Shown here in pieces: positions 7,896 through 13,797 of a DNA stretch of 26,075 nt. Source of the DNA: SKVL01 sp046542915 (lineage in GTDB: Bacteria > Patescibacteriota > Minisyncoccia > Phycocordibacterales > CSBR16-193); NCBI GenBank assembly GCA_046542915.1, contig JBKHAI010000004.1, positions 1-26,075 on the forward strand, in the 5' to 3' direction. The position numbers were made by a program, and so were the translations under genes. Every line of letters starts with the position of its first letter. Within the stretch, counting starts at the first letter, position 1. The notes below the pieces were generated by a model. That model was not told where the DNA came from. It saw only the letters and a list, made by a program, of their open reading frames with translations, and did not search any database.

Positions 7896-8684
7896 CTACA
7901 GAACAGACGGCTGAGCTTCTCTCATAGGTTCTTGTGAGCTGCCTTCTAAATTTTGAGATATCTCCTGATCACCTATACCTTTTTCTCTATCAAGTTGAGA
8001 TAAAAATTGGTAAGTGCTTATCTTAAGAGCAAAAAAACTAAACGGAACAGTAAACAGAACTCCGACGCCCAAAGCGAGAACGCCGGCCAAGTGTATGAAA
8101 AATAACAAGATCAGAAGCAAGAATATTCTCCACCAATTACCCTTAGTTATACGCCATGATGTCTTTAATCCTTCTATTGGACCCACCCTTCTGTCTAAAA
8201 CAGAAATGTCAAAAAACATTAGTTTTAAAGATATGAATATCATCAAAAGGAAAAAGATAGAAACAAAAATAAAAGCTAAAAAACCAGAAACAGAAGAGAG
8301 ATAATAAGAAAGAAACATCAAAGCCGGTGCAATACCAATAATTAATCCACCCAAGATAACACTAAAAACCGTTTTAAACTGATTCGGCATAGGTTCCAAA
8401 TTAATGACCTTATTTCGAAATATTCCCAAATATATTCTGTAAACCCTTAGGTTTAGCCATGTGGTAAAAAATATGAACAAAATACCGAGAACAAATAACA
8501 GCGCTATCGTTGCCTCATATCCTATAAAGATAGTCACAAATGGGAAAGAGATCACCGCTAACGGCATTAAGACCCCCGGAAAGATCATTATCAAAAAAAA
8601 CGTTCCTATTATTATTTCCCAGTTCTTTGTAAAAAGCGACCAAGTGATACCGAACGCATATGATATTAAAGACTGATCATTCAT
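7896..8684 (-). CDS. Multi-pass membrane protein (glycerophosphodiesterase-membrane-domain-like)
   Basis: This 262-residue protein has about six hydrophobic segments and a cytoplasmic-looking hydrophilic tail (from about 232). The phrase GLKTSWRITKGNWWRIFLL (about 169-187) is typical of a broad family of bacterial and archaeal membrane proteins related to the membrane domain of glycerophosphoryl diester phosphodiesterases, which carry no known catalytic motif. It is the first gene of the six-gene run ending at the terminator at 3241. A TATAAT box lies 34 bases upstream of the ATG at 8684, and no Shine-Dalgarno sequence is present. Its role is unknown. The family assignment rests on one motif and the helix pattern. 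Confidence 0.7.
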   Translation of the reverse strand: MNDQSLISYAFGITWSLFTKNWEIIIGTFFLIMIFPGVLMPLAVISFPFVTIFIGYEATIALLFVLGILFIFFTTWLNLRVYRIYLGIFRNKVINLEPMPNQFKTVFSVILGGLIIGIAPALMFLSYYLSSVSGFLAFIFVSIFFLLMIFISLKLMFFDISVLDRRVGPIEGLKTSWRITKGNWWRIFLLLILLFFIHLAGVLALGVGVLFTVPFSFFALKISTYQFLSQLDREKGIGDQEISQNLEGSSQEPMREAQPSVL

Positions 8685-8717
8685 AATAAATTAATTAACT
8701 AGCAAAGCTATACTCTT

Positions 8718-8723
8718 ATTATA
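8718..8723 (-). promoter_or_regulatory. -10 box of the six-gene operon
   Basis: The minus strand reads TATAAT exactly, placing the start of transcription near 8711 and a leader of about 27 bases before the ATG at 8684. The -35 position carries no recognisable box. It overlaps the inverted repeat at 8740-8753 instead, which suggests regulated or activator-dependent use. Confidence 0.5.
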
Positions 8724-8739
8724 TAAGACCTCACTTTTT

Positions 8740-8783
8740 TTTGACACGTCAAACTGTGGAAAAGATCAAAATAATTATGATCT
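8740..8783. promoter_or_regulatory. Two inverted repeats in the divergent promoter region (candidate operators)
   Basis: Positions 8740-8753 read TTTGAC-AC-GTCAAA, with 6-base arms. Positions 8761-8783 have arms AAGATCA and TGATCTT separated by nine A/T bases. They lie between the minus-strand operon promoter and the plus-strand promoter at 8822. The first covers the -35 position of the minus promoter. Neither is followed by a T-run, so they fit protein binding sites better than terminators. Confidence 0.35.
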
Positions 8784-8821
8784 TCTAGATAAATTCCTGT
8801 TTTATAAAAAATAATTAAACT

Positions 8822-8850
8822 TTGATATTTATCTTAACAGTTGATACAAT
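8822..8850 (+). promoter_or_regulatory. Sigma-70-type promoter giving a leaderless message for the 8860 gene
   Basis: TTGATA (8822-8827), a 17-base spacer and TACAAT (8845-8850) form a good promoter. The predicted start of transcription (about 8857) is three bases before the ATG at 8860, and no ribosome binding site exists, so the mRNA should be leaderless. Confidence 0.6.
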
Positions 8851-8859
8851 TTCAGTATT

Positions 8860-9189
8860 ATGGAAAATTTCAAAAACCCGAATAACAATGAAAATGATCT
8901 CCCAGAGGACATCGTCAGTGAGAATGCGATTCTGTCACCCGAGGATCAGAAAAGACTTAACGAGCTAAGGCAGATCCAGATAGATAGAGAGTTCACCCCC
9001 GAAGAGATGGAAGAATTTCTCCACCTGCAAGAAAAAGAGAAAGAAGTCAAGGACGGGATTGAGTTTACCAGAGATGAGGAAAATGAACTCAGGGATCTCA
9101 GGAAGATCCAGATGGATAGGGAGTTTACCCCCGAAGAGCGAGAAAGATTTCTTTTTCTACAAGACAAAGAAGAAAAACATAAAACCTGA
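8860..9189 (+). CDS. Small charged protein with repeated IQxDREFTPEE units
   Basis: This 109-residue hydrophilic protein is rich in Glu, Arg and Lys. After a polar N-terminus it holds two copies of one unit: residues about 26-69 (LRQIQIDREFTPEEMEEF) and about 70-109 (LRKIQMDREFTPEERERF), spaced 44 residues apart. Each looks like a helical pair around the conserved DREFTPEE turn. There is no signal peptide or membrane helix, and I do not recognise a named family. A further degenerate unit (RKIQIDRDLTPEEKK) continues in the same frame after the TGA at 9187-9189, so the annotated end is probably a newer nonsense mutation or the edge of a decaying array. A good promoter supports expression. The gene stands alone on the plus strand, divergent from the six-gene operon. 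Confidence 0.7.
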   Translation: MENFKNPNNNENDLPEDIVSENAILSPEDQKRLNELRQIQIDREFTPEEMEEFLHLQEKEKEVKDGIEFTRDEENELRDLRKIQMDREFTPEERERFLFLQDKEEKHKT

Positions 9190-9280
9190 AGCATAAGACT
9201 CCCAAGAAAAATTCAAATAGACAGAGATCTTACTCCTGAGGAAAAAAAGCTTCTCTTCCTTCAGGATAAAAATGAAAAAA
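9190..9280 (+). pseudogene. Third, untranslated repeat unit of the 8860 gene
   Basis: Directly after the TGA and in the same frame, the sequence reads SIRLPRKIQIDRDLTPEEKK followed by LLFLQDKNEK, clearly homologous to the two units before the stop. The spacing to the second unit is 35 rather than 44 residues, so some of the linker is lost. Because TGA is a stop elsewhere in this window, the unit should not be translated without readthrough. The frame then runs antisense into the next gene. Confidence 0.65.
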
Positions 9281-9769
9281 CTACCTTTGCCTTAAAACAT
9301 CACTTCTTAAAAACCTCTCTACTTCCCTATCTTTCATCTCCAGAGAATGCTCTATGGGGTGTCTTTTATGTTTACTATTACTGATAGCTCTGTCTTCACC
9401 CAAGAAAAAGCCAATGTGTCTGTGTTTTTCCTCATTTGAATGCTCCTCGCTCCAAACGACCACATCACCCGGTTCGGGGTCATCAGTATCAACCCATCCG
9501 TTTCTTTCCATATCTTTTACCGTTGAATTAACAGTAATATGTATCTCTTTTATCAACCCGAAAATTTTCAAAACGGAAGATACAAAAAAGGCACAGGAGA
9601 GATCCCCATTATCAGTTATGTCTGTATACTCACCGTCAACGTCGGCATAGACATTCCTGAACATCTCAACTCCGGCCGAATTCCCGATGACCGCCATATA
9701 GGTGTCATACGTTCTCGGTATTACCACTTTTTCTTTTTTAACTACAACGGCAGGCTCTTTATTCGACAT
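9281..9769 (-). CDS. Possible NlpC/P60- or CHAP-like cysteine hydrolase
   Basis: This 162-residue protein shows a papain-like pattern. A cysteine sits at the start of a helix in DLSCAFFVSSVLKIFG (C59), the phrase EPGDVVVWSEE (99-109) is typical of the strand before the catalytic histidine in NlpC/P60 and CHAP enzymes, and HRHIGFFLGEDRAISNS (116-132) supplies H118 and a polar residue. Such enzymes cut peptidoglycan peptides or amide bonds. No signal peptide is visible (the N-terminus is MSNKEPAVVVKKEK), so an external role would need another export route; it could also be a cytoplasmic amidase. It lies 41 bases downstream of the HExxH gene and is probably co-transcribed. The assignment rests on motif spacing, so confidence is moderate. 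Confidence 0.6.
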   Translation of the reverse strand: MSNKEPAVVVKKEKVVIPRTYDTYMAVIGNSAGVEMFRNVYADVDGEYTDITDNGDLSCAFFVSSVLKIFGLIKEIHITVNSTVKDMERNGWVDTDDPEPGDVVVWSEEHSNEEKHRHIGFFLGEDRAISNSKHKRHPIEHSLEMKDREVERFLRSDVLRQR

Positions 9770-9810
9770 AACAATAGCTTACAACACAAAAGAAAAATCT
9801 CAAAAGCTCT

Positions 9811-11064
9811 TTAATCGCTTTTTTGCTCCCTGATCCTTTTAACTGTTTTGGGCCACTCCGACAGATCTTTATCTGCTAAAAGATAAACCGCCTCCTCCTT
9901 GGTGTAGCCCAAATTCCTAAGATCCTTGAGAGATCCTCGGCCTTTATTTACCAGATCTTCATATCTCCTCTGATAGGTCTCCACAAGCTCTCTTTCTTCT
10001 TCACTCCGTAGCAGATCTTCTCTAATAACTATCTCATCTTCCGCTTCAAAAACACCATATTTTTCCAGATCATGTCCTGAGATATTCAAAGCAGTTATTT
10101 CGTCTTTGGCCTTATCTAGAGCTTCTTTGGTCTTTATTTCCAAAAAAGCCCTCAGAAATTCTTTCCGCTCTTCCGGATCCTTTTCCTTACTTAAACCAAA
10201 AGAAAGATGATCCTTTTCCAGTTCGGGAATACTTTCTTCAAATATCGCACTGATTATTCTATTCTTTATGTGTTGTCGCTCGTGCACCCGATCTCTTTGA
10301 AGATCAACGGAACTCTTATCAGCACTTACAACCGTATAGTAAACCGGCGGATCCGTGTTAGAGACCCTAAAAAAACCTTCCACAACATCATCATTACTAT
10401 CGTTACCCTCTTCTTCTCTCAACTTTTTTTCAATAAAGGCAACATTCTCGGAACCGGTTTCGATATCTATCGAAGCTGGTCCCACCTTTACATTAAACTC
10501 CGAGGAGTCATTAAATCTAATCCCCGTCAACTCTTCCACCAGATCAAGATCGTCTGAAAACCTCTCACGAATATCTAAGGCGCTTTCCCTTTTTTTGTAA
10601 TATATGTCCATAAGATACTCGGCGTCTTCTTTTTGCCCATCAGTAAAACCGTAGTTTTCCCCAAACCGCTCTACCAGTTCTAAAAGTTTCTCTTTCGGTA
10701 TGTCGTTATTAAATTCAATAGACCTTTCAATAAATGTTCTGCAAATAGCCCAGGCCTTCCGTTGCCTATTCATCTTTTCCTTTAGATCCTCAAGTGCTTT
10801 CTTTTTCTCATCTCTTGGAAGTTCAAGGATCTTTTGCATATCTTCCTCCGGAGAAAAAACTCCCTCAATAGGAAGATCTTGTTCAAGAAACTTTTGGAAT
10901 TCAGCAGAAAGCAATTCATCAAACTCTTCTTCCGTCAATTCTCCTCTCACCTCCTTTTTTCTGATCTCTTTATACTTCTCCAGATCATCCAATAGAGACC
11001 GGTTGTGTTCTTCTTTAGTTTCCTCTTCTTTCTTTTGAGGAGTCGGTGTTTTTTCAATAGACAT
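9811..11064 (-). CDS. Uncharacterised charged protein with an HExxH motif (putative metallopeptidase)
   Basis: This 417-residue soluble protein has a strongly charged, helical N-terminal half. Near residue 261 it reads VHERQHIKN, an exact HExxH motif, after a strand-like VYYTVVSADKS. About 57 residues later, AKDEITAL contains a Glu that could be the third zinc ligand of a gluzincin. No signal peptide or helix is present. The C-terminal region (RGSLKDLRNLGYTKEEAVYLL) looks like a small helical domain. The start is uncertain: a GGAGG lies 20 bases before the ATG at 11064, and an in-frame TTG at 11094 would add ten residues but overlaps that GGAGG, so I chose the ATG. It is followed by the NlpC-like gene. 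I do not recognise a named family; the peptidase idea is inference from the motif. Confidence 0.75.
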   Translation of the reverse strand: MSIEKTPTPQKKEEETKEEHNRSLLDDLEKYKEIRKKEVRGELTEEEFDELLSAEFQKFLEQDLPIEGVFSPEEDMQKILELPRDEKKKALEDLKEKMNRQRKAWAICRTFIERSIEFNNDIPKEKLLELVERFGENYGFTDGQKEDAEYLMDIYYKKRESALDIRERFSDDLDLVEELTGIRFNDSSEFNVKVGPASIDIETGSENVAFIEKKLREEEGNDSNDDVVEGFFRVSNTDPPVYYTVVSADKSSVDLQRDRVHERQHIKNRIISAIFEESIPELEKDHLSFGLSKEKDPEERKEFLRAFLEIKTKEALDKAKDEITALNISGHDLEKYGVFEAEDEIVIREDLLRSEEERELVETYQRRYEDLVNKGRGSLKDLRNLGYTKEEAVYLLADKDLSEWPKTVKRIREQKSD

Positions 11065-11205
11065 AATTATTTCATTATTAAAAACTTCCTCCAAAGGACA
11101 GGTTATCCTTTTAATATCATATATTACAACGTCCTTTTATGCACTCAAAAGTTTAAATAAACACTTCTTTGTTCCTTAAATACCCATTGGATATTTTAAT
11201 AAAGA

Positions 11206-11229
11206 AAAAGCGCGCCGAAGCGCGCTTTT
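11206..11229 (-). terminator. Terminator with UUCG tetraloop after the ClpP-like gene
   Basis: A perfect 10-base stem has arms AAAAGCGCGC and GCGCGCTTTT. On the minus strand the loop is TTCG closed by C-G, the very stable UUCG tetraloop, and the T-run TTTTTC follows. It starts 18 bases after the stop of the ClpP-like gene. Confidence 0.9.
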
Positions 11230-11246
11230 AGAGACGACGAACTTGT

Positions 11247-11825
11247 TCACTTTATTTTGTCTATGATACCCAGATTTAAAGCTTCCACCGTAGTAGTGTA
11301 CCCCAATTTACCACCATTCATTCTTGTTAATTCTTGATACTGATAAGAGTTCATTTTGGATCTTGAAAGAATGATCTTTTCTATTTTTTTATCCAATAAT
11401 TGAGTCCATTTTAGATCTTCACAGAGCCAACTTTTTAACTCTAAGTATGAATTTTCTACAGAAAAACAAAAATTTCCTTGGAGCCTTTTAAGGTGAAAGA
11501 AGCTGTTTTTAGTGGCAAACCTTTTTTGGCAGGCCTGCAATATAGCAGTCGCAAGAATTCCGCATTTTCCCATAACAAGTCCATAGATCGGTAATGAATG
11601 GCCTGTCATTTTTATGTGATCATAAAGATGCAAACAATGTTCCGGATCACCATCTTCAGAATCAATAATACACAAAACTGTTTCCCTGGAACTTAAAACA
11701 AGGTCGGTTGAGATCGTCTTGACCTTTTCAACCTTCTGAGCATTCAGGCGACCCGTTAAATAAATAAGTCTGTTTTCAACCAAAAGCTCATCTCTTTCTT
11801 TTTCATTCAAAAGACCGTCGCTCAT
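11247..11825 (-). CDS. ClpP-like protein lacking the catalytic serine
   Basis: This 192-residue protein follows the ClpP fold order: RLIYLTGRLN (19-28) for the first strand, LCIIDSEDGDPEHCLHLYDH (51-70) in place of the INSPGG region, LVMGKCGILATAIL (83-96) where ClpP has GxAASMG, KRFATKNSFFHLK (101-113) matching RxxxPNxxxMIHQP, and TTTVEALNLGIIDKI (177-191) matching the usual LSAEEALEYGLIDKI. The length fits ClpP. The nucleophile Ser position is occupied by Ile or Gly in GKCGILA, while H111 is kept and the third-residue region has no clear Asp. It is therefore likely inactive as a serine protease and may be a structural or regulatory partner. It has a strong promoter, a good AGAGGTGA ribosome binding site and its own terminator: a single-gene unit with tight expression signals. 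Confidence 0.75.
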   Translation of the reverse strand: MSDGLLNEKERDELLVENRLIYLTGRLNAQKVEKVKTISTDLVLSSRETVLCIIDSEDGDPEHCLHLYDHIKMTGHSLPIYGLVMGKCGILATAILQACQKRFATKNSFFHLKRLQGNFCFSVENSYLELKSWLCEDLKWTQLLDKKIEKIILSRSKMNSYQYQELTRMNGGKLGYTTTVEALNLGIIDKIK

Positions 11826-11871
11826 TCGTCACCTCTCTTTATTTAAATGTACAATTATTAAAACTGGTTTA

Positions 11872-11900
11872 TTAATAAAAAAATATAAGTATAATGTCAA
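11872..11900 (-). promoter_or_regulatory. Promoter of the ClpP-like gene
   Basis: On the minus strand TTGACA (11900-11895, a perfect -35) is followed after 17 bases by TATTAA (11877-11872). The leader is about 40 bases and contains AGAGGTGA seven bases before the ATG at 11825. Confidence 0.65.
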
Positions 11901-11920
11901 TAGTAAGTGGATTACTTGAT

Positions 11921-11948
11921 TTTACTTTATCTAAAAAAAATCTATAAT
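11921..11948 (+). promoter_or_regulatory. Promoter of pyrH
   Basis: A perfect TATAAT at 11943-11948 has a weak TTTACT 16 bases upstream. The leader is about 28 bases, A-rich, with no Shine-Dalgarno sequence. It is divergent from the ClpP-like gene promoter. Confidence 0.55.
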
Positions 11949-11983
11949 ACTAAAGGTTAAAAATAACTAAAATAAAAAAAGAA

Positions 11984-12700
11984 ATGGCAATAAAATACAA
12001 CAGAATACTTATCAAACTCTCCGGTGAAGCAATGATGGGAGAAAAAGAATTCGGAATAGATCCCGAATTTATTTTTTTTCTAGCTGAAGAGATCAAAGAC
12101 GCCCACCAAACCGGTGCCGAGATAGTAGTAGTGGTCGGAGGTGGAAATATCTTTCGCGGAGTTGCCGGCAGTAAACAAGGCATAGAAAGAGCGACCGCCG
12201 ATTATATGGGTATGCTGGCCACCGTCTTTAACGGAATGGCCCTGCAGGACGCTCTAACCAGAAGCGATACTCCTTCCCGCCTACAAACCGCGTTTGAAAT
12301 GAAAGAGGTCGCCGAACCGTTTATCAGAAAGAAAGCTATCAGACATTTGGAAAAAGGAAGAGTGGTCATAACCAGCGGAGGAACCGGGCTTCCTTTTGTT
12401 ACCACCGACTCCGCCGCCGCCATAAGAGGACTGGAATTGAAATGCGAAGCCATCTTTAAAGCAACCGGTGTTGACGGAGTCTATTCCGAGGATCCCAAGA
12501 ATAATCCCGAGGCCGAAAAGTATGAAACCCTGACCCTGGAAGAAGCCTTTAAGAACGATGATATAAAAATTATGGACAAATCGGCCATTGAATTATGCCG
12601 GAGCAACGGTTTAGACGTGGTTGTTTTCAATATCTATAAAAAAGGAAACCTCAAAAAAGCCCTTGAAGGTCAAAAACTGGGAACCACTATAAAAGCCTAG
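11984..12700 (+). CDS. pyrH: UMP kinase
   Basis: This 238-residue protein is a full-length bacterial UMP kinase of the amino acid kinase fold, which converts UMP and ATP to UDP and ADP in pyrimidine nucleotide synthesis. Typical motifs are all present: ILIKLSGEAMMG (8-19), VVVVGGGNIFRG (48-59), ERATADYMGMLATVFNGMAL (68-87), FVTTDSAAAIRGLE, and KIMDKSAIELCR near the C-terminus. Length and motifs match the hexameric, GTP-regulated bacterial enzyme. It is alone on the plus strand; the usual partners tsf and frr are not beside it. A TATAAT box lies 36 bases upstream and no ribosome binding site is evident. Its end converges with the ATP-grasp gene, 34 bases away, and no strong terminator is visible between them. 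Confidence 0.97.
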   Translation: MAIKYNRILIKLSGEAMMGEKEFGIDPEFIFFLAEEIKDAHQTGAEIVVVVGGGNIFRGVAGSKQGIERATADYMGMLATVFNGMALQDALTRSDTPSRLQTAFEMKEVAEPFIRKKAIRHLEKGRVVITSGGTGLPFVTTDSAAAIRGLELKCEAIFKATGVDGVYSEDPKNNPEAEKYETLTLEEAFKNDDIKIMDKSAIELCRSNGLDVVVFNIYKKGNLKKALEGQKLGTTIKA

Positions 12701-12734
12701 TTAAAAGAAGTTTCTATAGAGTCAGACTAACTTT

Positions 12735-13757
12735 TTAGTTTTCAAATAAATAGTCCAAGATCTTGCCGACAGGATCTCTGGGTTTACCGTAATGAGGCAG
12801 GTGATGGATCCATAAACCGGGAGTACTGTTTACCTCCATTATCTTGCCGTTTTCCTTATCCAAAGGAGCTGATATATCCGAGGTTATAATATCTACGCCA
12901 CCGATCTCAAGTCCCAAAGACTCAACAGCTTTGACGGCCATTTTTTTGCTCTCTTCACAAACCTTATCAGTTACATCTTCCACTTCACCACCGGTAGTGA
13001 AGTTAGCATTACCTCTAAGATAGATAACCTCATCCTTCGGAAGCACGGAAGTTAGTTTGTATCTCTGATCATTGACGTATCTCTTCATTTCTTCATCTAT
13101 TTTTAATGTTTTTAAAAAAGGACTAATATTATCTCCTTCCTCTTTGCGCCCCTCATTACTTTTTTCAATTAATTCCAAGATCGTTCTTTTTCCATCTCCG
13201 ACGACCTTTGGAGGTCTTCTTTCCAAGACGGCAATAACTTCACCATCCAAGACCAAGAGCCGATGATCCTTACCAAAGACCATCTCCTCCACCAGAATAT
13301 AGTTATACTTTTGAAAAAGCCGATCGCACACCTTTCTTAAATCGCCCATGTCGTTGATCTTGACGACAACATCTTCCCCCTTCTCTCCGACCACCGGCTT
13401 AACAACCACCGGAAAATAATTAATTTTTTCAAGGTTTGAATTTTTATAAATATGTTCAAAGCGAGGCACCGGCAGACCGTCATATTTTAGAACTTTATAA
13501 GTTAAGTGCTTAAAAAGAGCCAGATCACAAGCAGCTTTAGAGTTGAAGTAGCCCCTTTGAGGAGAGATCCATCTGGTCTTCTCCCCTTTACTGATCCTCA
13601 GATAAAGCAGATCGGACTCTTCTCTTCTTTTTTTGATAAGTAATTCAGACTTATAATTTCTTCTTTGTGCCTCTTGGATAATTAAAAAACGATCCCTGCG
13701 GCCGATCAGTTGTTCGATATCCATATTCTCACTTGGATCTTCAAAGAAAGTGATCAT
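12735..13757 (-). CDS. ATP-grasp ligase related to cyanophycin synthetase / GshF-type domains
   Basis: This 340-residue protein is a stand-alone ATP-grasp enzyme. Its recognisable pieces are VVVKPVVGEKGEDV (117-130, lysine and flexible loop), YILVEEMVFGKDHRLLVL (153-170), PPKVVGDGKRTILELIE (182-198), YLRGNANFTTGGEVEDVTD (246-264), GVDIITSDI (287-295) and IMEVNSTPGLWIH (306-318), with magnesium-binding E308 and N310. VVGDGK..TI..LI and the NANxxTGGxxxDVTD string are hallmarks of cyanophycin-synthetase and bifunctional glutathione-synthetase ATP-grasp domains, which make amide bonds between a carboxylate and an amine. The Mur-ligase half of CphA is absent, so cyanophycin synthesis as such is unlikely. 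It lies 40 bases downstream of a second, different ATP-grasp gene, and the pair may build one product. The substrate is unknown. M12 is an alternative start. Confidence 0.88.
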   Translation of the reverse strand: MITFFEDPSENMDIEQLIGRRDRFLIIQEAQRRNYKSELLIKKRREESDLLYLRISKGEKTRWISPQRGYFNSKAACDLALFKHLTYKVLKYDGLPVPRFEHIYKNSNLEKINYFPVVVKPVVGEKGEDVVVKINDMGDLRKVCDRLFQKYNYILVEEMVFGKDHRLLVLDGEVIAVLERRPPKVVGDGKRTILELIEKSNEGRKEEGDNISPFLKTLKIDEEMKRYVNDQRYKLTSVLPKDEVIYLRGNANFTTGGEVEDVTDKVCEESKKMAVKAVESLGLEIGGVDIITSDISAPLDKENGKIMEVNSTPGLWIHHLPHYGKPRDPVGKILDYLFEN

Positions 13758-13797
13758 ATTTAAATTTTAAAAAACAATGTTCTTTTTACAATATTTT

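Noticed and set aside
9187..9189. TGA as a sense codon (Gly, as in Gracilibacteria), suggested by the in-frame third repeat
   Set aside because: TGA ends the thermonuclease, ClpP-like, YvcK and 120-aa genes at the expected protein lengths, and no conserved gene here has an internal TGA.
10207..10557. 116-codon plus-strand frame opposite the HExxH gene
   Set aside because: The minus frame is longer, begins with a plausible start and has coherent charged-protein composition; the plus frame has none of these.
12735..13757. Cyanophycin synthetase
   Set aside because: Only the ATP-grasp part is present (340 residues against about 870), and the Mur-ligase domain is absent here and in the neighbour.
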